Assembly: GCA_022449765.1 (NCBI GenBank)
Contig: JAKUPZ010000005.1
Span: forward strand, 66,285 to 105,801
DNA: 39,517 nt
Direction: 5' to 3'
From: Dehalococcoidia bacterium
Lineage (GTDB): Bacteria > Chloroflexota > Dehalococcoidia > Lucifugimonadales > Australimonadaceae
Below the pieces are notes generated by a model. The model was not told where the DNA came from. It was given only the letters and a program-made list of their open reading frames with translations, and searched no databases. Shown here one piece after another: positions 16,808 to 24,336 of the stretch. How positions within the stretch are numbered: position 1 is the stretch's first letter; every line of letters starts with the position of its first letter. The position numbers and the translations under genes were made by a program.

Positions 16808-18051
16808 GATGTTGATTTCCGTGGTGTTACGAAAAGTAGCACCGCGGCCATCATCCATAGAACAGTAAGCACCATCAGAGTAAGAGAATAATCTTCTGTA
16901 GAATCGTAATAGAATCCAGCAATTAGTGGCATTACCAGAGTCCCAACAGATTGCACTGCCATCATGTAGCCACGAATGGTTGAATATGATTTTCTTCCGA
17001 ATAACTCCCCCACTATTGACCATGTTAGTGGATACAGGCAGCTAGAAGCAGATAAAACTGCTACGGCAATCCATAACGATATCCCTGTCCCGCCTAATCT
17101 CAAAATGAAAATAGCTATTCCCAAAAATATGCAAGCGATAGATGCTATTAATAGCCGTCCATACCGATCTGCAAGGGTGCCAACAAAAATTACAGTGAAT
17201 GCAGAACCCAGTGCCAAAAAGGTAAGCATCATAGCACCTTGGACTTCCGTTAAGCCTTTCCAAACCATAATTGGGACAAAATGGATACCTAGTGTGGCTA
17301 TCGCTCCACCAAAAATTGTAGAAGAAATTGCTAACATCCAGAACCGTATTGTTTTCATAGCTTGCATACTATCCATACCCTCTAAAACAATTAGATATCC
17401 CTTAGCTTTTCTGATAGGGAGCTCTTGACTTCCAGATACTGATTTATTGGTACCATCTGGTTGTAATCCCAATTCTTCAGGGGTGTTCCTAGATGCGTAT
17501 GCTGTGGGGAGTCCGATAGCCAGGACCAGCAAACCAGCTATTCCGGAAGCAGTACGCCACCCCCAGCTGTCTATCGAGTAAGCCAACACAGTAATAATTA
17601 TTAGGGATCCAAGCCCCGACCCACCTTGCATTAATGAAAAAGCTGTAGATTTATATCTATCGAACCAGTTGTTAATTATTCCTGACGACGCGTTAAAAGC
17701 AACATTCAACATTACCAAGCTAATAGGACCTAGAAAAATTAAAAATAATATTAGGATATTGGGGGCAAGTCCTAATAAAAAATAGCCTATGCATCCAATA
17801 AGCACACTAATTATTAAAACTCTACGTGGTCCCCATCGATCCATTAATATACCGCTTACAGGCGCCGAAATCCCTCCAATTACGCCGCCCAAAGCAAACA
17901 TTAAAGAAGAGACGCTTCTACCGAGCCCTAAAGATTCTTCCAAAGGGATGACAAATAAAGTGTTACCCAAGATATATACCCCATTTCCAGCGGAACGGGG
18001 ACCTATCATCAAGGCCACAATCTTCCAACCGTAAAATTCTACTTTAGGCAT
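16804..18051 (-). CDS. MFS transporter (monocarboxylate/oxalate-type)
   Basis: The protein has 415 residues with about 12 hydrophobic segments. The start (MPKVEFYGWKIVALM) and the loop DRWGPRRVLI between TM2 and TM3 match the MCT/OFA-like branch of the major facilitator superfamily. A second ADRYGRLLIAS loop lies after TM8. A soluble central loop with NTPEELGLQPDGTNKS is characteristic of this bacterial branch. It probably imports a small organic acid. It is divergent from the next MFS gene (83-nt gap) and convergent with the Pht5-like gene, whose stop it overlaps, so it may serve uptake for that pathway. Substrate inferred from context only. Confidence 0.85.
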   Translation of the reverse strand: MPKVEFYGWKIVALMIGPRSAGNGVYILGNTLFVIPLEESLGLGRSVSSLMFALGGVIGGISAPVSGILMDRWGPRRVLIISVLIGCIGYFLLGLAPNILILFLIFLGPISLVMLNVAFNASSGIINNWFDRYKSTAFSLMQGGSGLGSLIIITVLAYSIDSWGWRTASGIAGLLVLAIGLPTAYASRNTPEELGLQPDGTNKSVSGSQELPIRKAKGYLIVLEGMDSMQAMKTIRFWMLAISSTIFGGAIATLGIHFVPIMVWKGLTEVQGAMMLTFLALGSAFTVIFVGTLADRYGRLLIASIACIFLGIAIFILRLGGTGISLWIAVAVLSASSCLYPLTWSIVGELFGRKSYSTIRGYMMAVQSVGTLVMPLIAGFYYDSTEDYSLTLMVLTVLWMMAAVLLFVTPRKSTS

Positions 18052-18134
18052 AGCGGATTATTTTTAATAAAAATCATTACTATTAGTCGTTAGCTTGGGT
18101 TAAATGGAACCTAACATAAGAGTAACTTAGATTA

Positions 18135-19433
18135 ATGCAAACTGCAGTGAGAAAGCGTTTAGAGTTTTTATCAGTTCTAAAGCAACACAACTACCGTCGT
18201 TACTGGATAGGTCTTGTAACAAGCGTTACGTCACATCAGGCATTAATCACTGCTCAAGGATGGCTTGTATATGACATTACTGGTGAAGAACTAGCTTTAG
18301 GATTAGTTGCTGCAGCTCAAGCCATACCTGCAATTGCTTTTAATTTATTCGGTGGGGCTTTGGCAGACCGTTATGATCCTCGGAAACTGATTATGATGGG
18401 ATCCGGTTCCGCGTTTTTGGTAATTTTCTTACTGGCTGTGCTGGTACTAACCGGATTGGTAGAAATATGGCATATCATCATCTCCGCATTTTTCATTGGC
18501 ATCGCAACTTCATTAGATCAGCCCGCTAGAAGGGTGGTTTGGCCTGCTTTAATTCGACGCGATCAATTTCTTTACGCAAGTGCCCTCAACCAAGCAGTTT
18601 GGAATGGAACGCGAATATTCGCACCTATGGTAGCTGCGGGACCAATAGCAATAATTGGTGCATTGACGGGTAATTACCAAATAGGAGCATCCGTAGCTTT
18701 ATTCTTCATCGCAACAGGCTTTGCTGCAATGGCAATAATTATACAAACGATTAAGTTACCAGACTTAAAGCGTGCGTCAGGAGAAACCGTGATACACGAT
18801 ATCGTTGACGGCCTACGATTTGTAGCAACTCACAATATCTTTTTTATTCTGCTGGGTATGAGTTTTGCCATAGGATATTTTGGGCTTTCATATCAATGGC
18901 TTCTTCCCGCATTTGCAGCAGATGTACTTAATTTAGGCCCCGAAGGCTTAGGGCTTCTCTACACTGTGAATGGAGCTGGAGGGTTAATTGGTATTTTTCT
19001 TGCAGCTTCCTATGGACAATACCAAAGTAAAGCAATGATGCTGGGTCTTGGATCAGGGTTTTTAGGTGTTTCAGTCTTAGCATTCGGCATCAATGGTATT
19101 ATGCAATGGTATTGGCTTGCCCTTGCGTCTGCTGCAATTAGTGGCTGTCTGTACTCCATCTTTCAAACAGCTTCGAATACCCTGCTCAACCTTCTTGTTC
19201 CTACGGAATATCGTGGAAGAGTTATGGGTCTAAGAGGAGTTATGTGGAGCCTTGCTCCACTAGGTGCACTACAAGCCGGTCTAGTCGCATCCCTTACTAA
19301 TGTTTCTGTTGCCATTTCAATAGGAGGCGCTGTAGTTATTCTTATGACTATTCTAGTGTTCTTCTTAAGTCAGCAGATACGCTCAATTCACACTCTTGTT
19401 GAGAAGGCAAATATAAGGGAAAGCCAAAGCTAA
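18135..19433 (+). CDS. MFS transporter (DHA3/EntS-like)
   Basis: The protein has 432 residues with about 12 predicted membrane segments. SVLKQHNYRRYWIGLVTSV at the N-terminus and the GGALADRYDPRKLIM loop are typical of the DHA3 branch (EntS/MefA-like) of the major facilitator superfamily, which mostly exports drugs or siderophores. NTLLNLLVPTEYRGRVMGL near the C-terminus is also characteristic. The ATG at 18135 has only a weak ribosome-binding site. It is divergently transcribed from the MFS gene at 16804-18051. A substrate cannot be named. Confidence 0.82.
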   Translation: MQTAVRKRLEFLSVLKQHNYRRYWIGLVTSVTSHQALITAQGWLVYDITGEELALGLVAAAQAIPAIAFNLFGGALADRYDPRKLIMMGSGSAFLVIFLLAVLVLTGLVEIWHIIISAFFIGIATSLDQPARRVVWPALIRRDQFLYASALNQAVWNGTRIFAPMVAAGPIAIIGALTGNYQIGASVALFFIATGFAAMAIIIQTIKLPDLKRASGETVIHDIVDGLRFVATHNIFFILLGMSFAIGYFGLSYQWLLPAFAADVLNLGPEGLGLLYTVNGAGGLIGIFLAASYGQYQSKAMMLGLGSGFLGVSVLAFGINGIMQWYWLALASAAISGCLYSIFQTASNTLLNLLVPTEYRGRVMGLRGVMWSLAPLGALQAGLVASLTNVSVAISIGGAVVILMTILVFFLSQQIRSIHTLVEKANIRESQS

Positions 19434-19450
19434 TTCCCTTGAATTTTCTT

Positions 19451-19480
19451 TTGACACTCGACTCTTACCAACAATATACT
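19451..19480 (+). promoter_or_regulatory. Sigma70-type promoter of the RidA-RraA operon
   Basis: TTGACA (19451-19456), an 18-nt spacer and TATACT (19475-19480) form one of the best promoter matches in the window. Transcription should start near 19487, leaving a leader of about 67 nt before the ATG at 19554. Confidence 0.7.
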
Positions 19481-19482
19481 TG

Positions 19483-19516
19483 CGACGCCCATGCGTCGTC
19501 AGTTTGAGCCGACGCA
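19483..19516 (+). promoter_or_regulatory. Overlapping dyads at the RidA promoter start site and leader
   Basis: CGACG (19483-19487), CGTCG (19494-19498) and CGACG (19510-19514) allow two mutually exclusive pairings. The first dyad straddles the expected start site like an operator. The second forms a 7-bp leader hairpin (TGCGTCG with CGACGCA, 11-nt loop). Either a repressor site or an RNA hairpin is possible. Confidence 0.4.
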
Positions 19517-19553
19517 CAGATGGGAAGCAAATTATAAGTGTAAGGAGTAAGAC

Positions 19554-19943
19554 ATGGCGCGAAAAGTAATTCACATACCCGGGAATTGGCATGCTGGACA
19601 ACCTATTCCACCTGCTACAAAGACTGGCCCATTAGTCACTTCAGGTGGTGTTAGCGGATTAAATCCTGATACTAATGAAATGCCCTCAGATTTGGCAGAA
19701 CAAGCAAAATGGGCTTTTGAGCATGTTCGACGCATTGTTACTGAGGCGGGTGGAACCGTAGAAGACATTGCTCACATGAATGTTTATGTCAAAAGTAAGG
19801 ACATCAGGCCTCTTGTAAATGAGCAGTGGGTAGCAATGTTTCCAGACGAAGAAAATCGTCCTACTCGACATACAATTCAGTACGACGCTTTAGCCGGTGG
19901 AATGGAAATGCAAATCCAATTCACTGCATACGTTGAAAATTAG
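19554..19943 (+). CDS. RidA family protein (YjgF/YER057c/UK114)
   Basis: The protein has 129 residues, the standard length for a RidA-fold trimer subunit. The ATG follows an AAGGAG box. The fold pattern is clear: TSGGVSGLNPDTNEMPSDLA, QAKWAFEHVRRIVTEAGGTV, DIAHMNVYVKSKDIRPLVN and PTRHTIQYDALAGGMEMQIQ. Canonical RidA hydrolyses reactive enamines/imines using an Arg near the C-terminus (RVEVEA context); here that segment is GGMEMQIQ, so this is probably a RidA subfamily member associated with catabolic operons. Two RraA-like genes follow directly in the operon. Confidence 0.85.
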   Translation: MARKVIHIPGNWHAGQPIPPATKTGPLVTSGGVSGLNPDTNEMPSDLAEQAKWAFEHVRRIVTEAGGTVEDIAHMNVYVKSKDIRPLVNEQWVAMFPDEENRPTRHTIQYDALAGGMEMQIQFTAYVEN

Positions 19944-19954
19944 GTGGAAGAATA

Positions 19955-20608
19955 ATGGCTACAGACGAATGGGTAGAAAGACTACGTAAGTTAGACACTT
20001 GCGCCGTATCTGACGCTCAGGACAAGTTAGGAATTAATGGTACTGTCGTAGGCATATTACCGCTCTATGAAACTGAGCGAATTGCAGGCAGAGCAGTCAC
20101 ATTTAAACTAAAAACAAAAGGAAATGAAACTTCCACTCACCACCTTGGAACTTCAGCTGTAGAAGCCGCAGACCCCGGAGATATTATTGTCTGTGACCAT
20201 AGAGGCCGAGTTGATGTAGCAGGTTGGGGAGGAATCCTATCAACTGCAGCAAAAACAAAAGGCGTAGCAGGTGTAATTATTGACGGCGCATCAAGAGATG
20301 TCGATGAAGCAAAAGGTTTAGGCTTACCTTTATTTGCAAGAGCTGCTGTCCCTCTTACGGCCAGAGGCAGGATCATCGAAGAGTCAACCAACCAAAGGAT
20401 TGAGATTGGTAAGGTCTCTCTCCTTCCTGGCGACTACATAATTGCTGACAATAGTGGGATAGTCGTAATTCCTCAAGACAGGGTGCATGACGTGGTTCCT
20501 GAGGCCGAAAATATAGTCGCGCGCGAGCAAGCGATGGCAGCAGATGTGATGGCGGGGAAGTCCGTAGTTGAAGTAATGGGTATAAATTACGAGCAAATGC
20601 TCACTTAG
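19955..20608 (+). CDS. RraA-family protein, possible oxoacid aldolase (copy 1)
   Basis: The protein has 217 residues and its ATG follows a GGTGGAAG box. It matches the RraA/HMG-CHA aldolase fold. The class II aldolase signature G-x20-R-D-x2-E/D is complete: Gly in GWGG, then Arg114, Asp115 and Glu118 (SRDVDE). Proteins with this signature cleave 4-hydroxy-4-methyl-2-oxoglutarate or 4-carboxy-4-hydroxy-2-oxoadipate to pyruvate, the last step of protocatechuate 4,5-cleavage. RNase E inhibition, from which the family takes its name, is a role of gammaproteobacterial RraA and is not indicated here. It is followed 11 nt later by a diverged paralogue, suggesting a mixed hexamer or two substrates. 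Confidence 0.82.
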   Translation: MATDEWVERLRKLDTCAVSDAQDKLGINGTVVGILPLYETERIAGRAVTFKLKTKGNETSTHHLGTSAVEAADPGDIIVCDHRGRVDVAGWGGILSTAAKTKGVAGVIIDGASRDVDEAKGLGLPLFARAAVPLTARGRIIEESTNQRIEIGKVSLLPGDYIIADNSGIVVIPQDRVHDVVPEAENIVAREQAMAADVMAGKSVVEVMGINYEQMLT

Positions 20609-20619
20609 TAGGAGAAAAA

Positions 20620-21252
20620 ATGACTGATTCAATAACTAGGCCAGACCAGTCTTTAGTAGAGGCAATAAATGGTATTGGCACAGCAACAATCCATGAAGCT
20701 GGTGGTCAAATTGGAGCGCTACCTTCATATATAAAGCCCGTCTCAGATAATTGGTATGTTTGTGGTGTAGCCACCACTGTTTTATCTCCGCCAAAAGATA
20801 ACCTTTGGTTGCACCGTGGGATATATCAAACCCAACCGGGTGATGTAATGATCGTAGACACGGGGGGATTCCATGAAGCTGGGTATTGGGGCGAAATAAT
20901 GACTCACGCTGCTCAGCAAGTTGGGATGGCAGGGTTAGTTATAGACGGGTGCGTAAGAGATGGTTCCATATTAGAAGAGTTAGGCATGCCAGTGTTTTCA
21001 GCAGGACTGTGCATTCGAGGCACAACAAAAAATAAAGATGCCTACGGTGCTATTAATGAGCCTATCCGAATTGGAGAAATATGGATTTTCCCTGGTGATT
21101 TAATTGTCGCTGATCGTGATGGAGTAGTAGTAGTTCCTCAATCACGTATTGCAGAAATTACGGAAAAATCAAAAGCCCGTGAGGATAAAGAATCCGTAAC
21201 TATTTCTAAGCTTAAAGCTGGGGAACGAACCGTAGACATGTATGGTTTCTAA
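20620..21252 (+). CDS. RraA-family protein (copy 2), aldolase signature incomplete
   Basis: The protein has 210 residues and its ATG follows TAGGAGA. It has the same fold as the preceding gene: GDVMIVDTGGFHEAGYWGE, AGLVIDGCVRDG, and WIFPGDLIVADRDGVVVVPQ near the C-terminus. The Arg-Asp pair is conserved (Arg113, Asp114) and the x20 spacing from the Gly holds. The acidic residue three positions after the Asp is Ile, so the G-x20-R-D-x2-E/D aldolase signature is not complete. It may be a non-identical partner of copy 1 or have another activity. A strong bidirectional terminator follows. Confidence 0.8.
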   Translation: MTDSITRPDQSLVEAINGIGTATIHEAGGQIGALPSYIKPVSDNWYVCGVATTVLSPPKDNLWLHRGIYQTQPGDVMIVDTGGFHEAGYWGEIMTHAAQQVGMAGLVIDGCVRDGSILEELGMPVFSAGLCIRGTTKNKDAYGAINEPIRIGEIWIFPGDLIVADRDGVVVVPQSRIAEITEKSKAREDKESVTISKLKAGERTVDMYGF

Positions 21253-21256
21253 ATAA

Positions 21257-21285
21257 TTAAAAGGGGCCTTAAGGGCCCCTTTTAA
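21257..21285. terminator. Bidirectional rho-independent terminator
   Basis: TTAAAAGGGGC (21257-21267) pairs perfectly with GCCCCTTTTAA (21275-21285) around a 7-nt loop. The A/T-rich flanks provide a U-tract in both directions. It ends the RidA-RraA operon (plus) and the exonuclease gene (minus). Confidence 0.9.
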
Positions 21286-21286
21286 C

Positions 21287-21838
21287 TTAAAGACTCAAAA
21301 CCACTGAAGTGTCGCCCAAAAATAAATGTTGGCCATTTAGCACTCTTAAGTACAAATCATAAGTCAGATCTAAATCGATTTTATTGTAGGCAATTATTTC
21401 CTCAGGCGCTTCGCGCCATACACGTAGATTCTTACGATGATCCCAAGGTAATTTCTGCGCTCCGATCGTGTAATTACTAAGGTTATCTAAACTTATTCTT
21501 CTACCTGTTGCTTTGTGTATCTCAGCGAGTAAATCATAATGAAAATTAATTTTTAAGGTATCTCCCAAAATTTCTTCAACAAATTTTTCCAGCAAAGGAA
21601 TATCAAAGCGAGCTCCATTGAAGGTCACTATCTTCCCTTTAAAATCAGCTAAATCGGATCTCATTAGCTCTAAGCTAGCAGGCTCTGATGTATACATTGT
21701 GTAACCAAAGCATGTTCTAATCCCAACAAGAAGAAGCTCAAATCCTTGAGGGAAAGTCGAAAATGACCCTCCAAAAGTCTCAATGTCTAAAACTAGAAAA
21801 TTATTGGTCTTCACAATAGGAACATAATACACATCCAA
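21287..21838 (-). CDS. Predicted DEDD-type 3'-5' exonuclease (RNase H-like fold)
   Basis: The protein is about 183 residues if the TTG at 21838 is used; an alternative GTG shortly downstream is possible and no strong ribosome-binding site decides. Three exonuclease motifs are visible: LDIETFGG (Exo I, Asp and Glu), TFNGARFDIPLL (Exo II) and YNKIDLDLTYDLY (Exo III, YxxxD). HYDLLAEIHKATGRRISLDNL resembles the YprB-like predicted exonuclease group. A role in DNA or RNA processing is likely, but no substrate can be named. It is a single gene, divergent from the riboswitch-controlled unit and ended by the bidirectional terminator. Confidence 0.72.
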   Translation of the reverse strand: MDVYYVPIVKTNNFLVLDIETFGGSFSTFPQGFELLLVGIRTCFGYTMYTSEPASLELMRSDLADFKGKIVTFNGARFDIPLLEKFVEEILGDTLKINFHYDLLAEIHKATGRRISLDNLSNYTIGAQKLPWDHRKNLRVWREAPEEIIAYNKIDLDLTYDLYLRVLNGQHLFLGDTSVVLSL

Positions 21839-21874
21839 TTAATTCTATATATATCATTTAACATTTGAGTAATG

Positions 21875-21880
21875 TACAAT
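21875..21880 (+). promoter_or_regulatory. Possible -10 element of the cobalamin riboswitch transcript
   Basis: TACAAT matches the -10 consensus at five of six positions and is preceded by TG. It would start transcription near 21887, just before the riboswitch. No good -35 is present. Confidence 0.35.
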
Positions 21881-21894
21881 TTTTCCGATTAGTA

Positions 21895-22000
21895 ATGCAT
21901 GCTTCAATAGCATCCATGAAGACGGTCAAATTCCGTCACTGGCACGCAACGGTAGGCCTCCTAGTAGGTAAGTCCGATCTGGAGCATTACGAATCCTTCT
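21895..22000 (+). promoter_or_regulatory. Cobalamin (B12) riboswitch aptamer
   Basis: The core of the cobalamin aptamer is readable in order: TTCAATAG then CATCCATGAA, corresponding to the conserved AATAGGGAA region; CGGTCAAATTCCG; CACTGGCACGCAACGGTA; and AAGTCCGATC, the B12-box region. ATGCTTC (21898-21904) can pair with GGAGCAT (21981-21987) to close the aptamer core. A terminator follows at 22024-22047, so control by premature termination is expected. A long frame runs through this element, but it is RNA rather than coding sequence. The exact 5' and 3' limits are approximate. A covariance-model search with the Rfam cobalamin family would settle it. Confidence 0.87.
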
Positions 22001-22023
22001 GCGAGGCACGGGAGGACAATATT

Positions 22024-22047
22024 CCCCTGCTTGCAGGGGATTTTTTT
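22024..22047 (+). terminator. Riboswitch expression-platform terminator
   Basis: CCCCTG (22024-22029) pairs with CAGGGG (22034-22039) around a CTTG loop and is followed by A and seven Ts. It lies between the cobalamin aptamer and the start of the transporter gene at 22063, as expected for B12-induced termination. GGGAGG just upstream (22009-22014) can pair with the 5' arm region as a candidate antiterminator. Confidence 0.88.
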
Positions 22048-22062
22048 ATGGGAGAAATACAT

Positions 22063-22674
22063 ATGTACCAAGCTAGCACCTACAAATTACCTCCAAAATT
22101 TATTCCTTCAGCACTTTATCGTGAGATTTTATTACCTGCTGTTTTTGTAGCTCTAATATTAGTATCTAACTACCTTCTTTCTTCATTACCAAACATTAAG
22201 CTGTTTGATCTTATGGTCTTTCTTGCTGGATACACACTAGGAATCCGACGAGGTATCACTGTAGGTATAGTTGCTTGGTTTTTTTACGGTCAAATCAATC
22301 CATGGGGAATAGCAAGTGCCCCTCTTCTTATTACCTTAATGGCATCTGAATCAGTTTATGCAATAGCTGGATCAGTAGTATCTATGGTAATGAGTAACAA
22401 GAAAGTATCAGTAAAACCCGGAGTTACTTACCTTCTATTTCTTTCTGCAGCGGTTATAGCCACTCCAACCTACGATATATTAACTAATATTTCGACTGGC
22501 TATTTCTGGGCGACCATTGCAGGTAGTTCAGAATATGGTGCCTGGATTAAATCTGCTTTGCTAAACCCCGGAGCCTTATTCTTTATGCTCGTACATACTG
22601 GGGCAAATGTTGCCTTTTTCGTCACTCTAGGGCCAACGCTAGCAAAATTTATAGAAAGAAAGGTCTCTAATTAG
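22063..22674 (+). CDS. ECF transporter S component, probable cobalamin-specific
   Basis: The ATG at 22063, with GGGAG at 22050-22054, gives 203 residues. Upstream in-frame starts lie in the riboswitch or its terminator and are rejected. It is a small integral membrane protein with about six hydrophobic segments. The segment FDLMVFLAGYTLGIRRGITVGIV and the following YGQINPWG resemble ECF-family S components, which bind a vitamin and dock onto a shared EcfA-EcfA'-EcfT energising module. None of those genes is in the window. The B12 riboswitch directly in front and the DUF4430 lipoprotein 4 nt downstream point to cobalamin or a precursor as the ligand. It is not clearly BtuM, CbrT or CblS. Confidence 0.75.
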   Translation: MYQASTYKLPPKFIPSALYREILLPAVFVALILVSNYLLSSLPNIKLFDLMVFLAGYTLGIRRGITVGIVAWFFYGQINPWGIASAPLLITLMASESVYAIAGSVVSMVMSNKKVSVKPGVTYLLFLSAAVIATPTYDILTNISTGYFWATIAGSSEYGAWIKSALLNPGALFFMLVHTGANVAFFVTLGPTLAKFIERKVSN

Positions 22675-22678
22675 TTAT

Positions 22679-23134
22679 ATGTTTCTGAAATCCATCATCA
22701 CACTCTGTATCGTTTTTATCGCTGCAATCAGTATCTCGTTTATTGGCTGCAATAATAACGAAAAAGATCAACCCACAGAAAACATTCAAGCAAGTATTTT
22801 AATAGAATCGCCTGAATCCTTTGAATGGATAAACCAAGTAACCATTCCTAAAGGGACTGATGGGTACGAATTACTTAAAGCAGCGGTAAATGATGAACTC
22901 GTATCCGTATGGTACCCGGAGTATCGATCTCATTTTGTTAATCAGATTAAGGGGATAGCTCCTAATGAAGGACAATTTTGGAGCGTTTTCCTATGGAACG
23001 AGAACTCTCTTAAATGGGAACCTCTCAATGTAGGGGCAGATCTTTTCTCAGTAAAAAGCGGGCACATCATGGCGTGGTCTTTAGTCAAATATGATCCAGC
23101 AAACCCGCAAACTCCTAAACAATTGCCCAAATAA
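22679..23134 (+). CDS. DUF4430 lipoprotein (transcobalamin C-terminal-like)
   Basis: The protein has 151 residues. A lipoprotein signal peptide with a lipobox ending FIGC (Cys24) is followed by a short Asn/Asp-rich linker and one DUF4430-type domain. Markers are TIPKGTDGYELLKAAV, a central GQFWSVFLWNENSLKWEPL and NVGADLFSVKSGHIMAWSL. DUF4430 corresponds to the C-terminal beta domain of transcobalamin/intrinsic factor, and bacterial relatives bind corrinoids at the surface. It starts 5 nt after the S-component stop and shares its riboswitch. The simplest reading is an extracellular lipid-anchored corrinoid-capture protein feeding the S component. The family assignment is fairly firm and the binding role is inferred. 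Confidence 0.78.
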   Translation: MFLKSIITLCIVFIAAISISFIGCNNNEKDQPTENIQASILIESPESFEWINQVTIPKGTDGYELLKAAVNDELVSVWYPEYRSHFVNQIKGIAPNEGQFWSVFLWNENSLKWEPLNVGADLFSVKSGHIMAWSLVKYDPANPQTPKQLPK

Positions 23135-23190
23135 AGTTACCGTTCTATAAGTCGGTGAGTTTATTTTATTGTGGCGATGCGAATCTTGGG

Positions 23191-24300
23191 TTATTTTTCT
23201 TGATTGGTACTGTCTCTTAATTCGTGATCTCGAGCCTCTCGTCGCTCCCGAATACCTGTACCATAATGAACAGCAAGGCCGTATAGCACTCCCATCGTAG
23301 GAACTGCAAGTAAAGCTCCTGCTACGCCTGCCAGCCTCACACCGAGGACGACAGAAATAATAACTAACATAGCGGGCATACGTACGGCCTTGCCCAAAAT
23401 TTTGGGTGTCAAAAGATTTAACATAACTTGTTGAATAAATAATAAGACGGTTAACACGATAATAAATGTCGCAAAGTCACCGGCAACGGCAGCCACAACA
23501 AGGGGCAAACCTAGTGCTAACCAATCTCCAACAAAAGGAATGGCCAATAAAATACTTGCGACTAAGGCAACAGGTAATGGGCTTGGCAATCCAGTAGCAA
23601 TCATTACACCTGCAGTGGAAACCCCATAAATTAAAGAGATAAGAAACATTCCACGAAGGTATCCGTGAAATGTTTCATCTATCGATAAAAGAATAAATAA
23701 TGTTTCTTTTTCTGCTTTAGGAGGAAGAACTTTCAGTCCTTCTACAAGGCGTCTACCTCCATCTAAGACAATATAAAACGAAATAACTAGAACCAAAATT
23801 ACACCAATCAGTAATGAAACAACGTTCTGGAGTATTCCTAGCGCATTATTTGTAATTGAGGTAGCCGCAGTTCTAGCAAAATCATTGAGTGAATCAACTT
23901 GGATCTGATCAGTAAGGTCAATTTCTAATCCTGCTCGCGCAATTGTATTTTCCAAGCCATTGACATAACTAGGAACCTGCTCAACATACCTTGGAACTAA
24001 ATCAGCCAATTCGACGACTTGATTGACAGTAACTGGAATTACTAAAAATCCAAATGTAGCAAGCAAGGAAATGAAAGCCATATATATCAAAAAAATAGCT
24101 AAGGGCCTGGTCATATATGGAATTCTTACAAGACCATTCACGACATGTATAAATAAAGAACCTACCAAATAAGAGAGGAAAAACAAAAGAATGAGGTCGC
24201 CAATAAATGACCATAAGTTACCCAAAGCGCCTACGAGGAAAACGAATGCGCTAATTGTTACTAGGATTATTGCAGTTTTAAACCAAAAACCATTTTGCAT
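23191..24300 (-). CDS. AI-2E family transporter (PerM-type permease)
   Basis: The protein has 369 residues. Two N-terminal membrane segments precede a soluble linker of about 100 residues, followed by a C-terminal block of about six segments. TEKETLFILLSIDETFHGYLRG-like helix and the terminal ALLAVPTMGVLYGL motif are typical of the AI-2E/PerM/YdiK family. Members have been linked to autoinducer export, Na+/H+ antiport or unknown permease roles; nothing here points to one. The C-terminus is cytoplasmic and charged (GIRERREARDHELRD). It is the last gene of a minus-strand run that begins at speD and lies 36 nt after the YyaL-like gene. Confidence 0.85.
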   Translation of the reverse strand: MQNGFWFKTAIILVTISAFVFLVGALGNLWSFIGDLILLFFLSYLVGSLFIHVVNGLVRIPYMTRPLAIFLIYMAFISLLATFGFLVIPVTVNQVVELADLVPRYVEQVPSYVNGLENTIARAGLEIDLTDQIQVDSLNDFARTAATSITNNALGILQNVVSLLIGVILVLVISFYIVLDGGRRLVEGLKVLPPKAEKETLFILLSIDETFHGYLRGMFLISLIYGVSTAGVMIATGLPSPLPVALVASILLAIPFVGDWLALGLPLVVAAVAGDFATFIIVLTVLLFIQQVMLNLLTPKILGKAVRMPAMLVIISVVLGVRLAGVAGALLAVPTMGVLYGLAVHYGTGIRERREARDHELRDSTNQEK

Positions 24301-24336
24301 AACTGTGACCTGATTCTAACCTTATATGCAGTAGGT

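Noticed and set aside
16976-17428. Long plus-strand frame opposite the MFS gene
   Set aside because: It is the mirror of a membrane-protein gene, has no ribosome-binding site and contains reversed hydrophobic-codon composition.
22024-22047. Independent terminator of the upstream gene
   Set aside because: The upstream gene is on the other strand; the hairpin belongs to the riboswitch expression platform.
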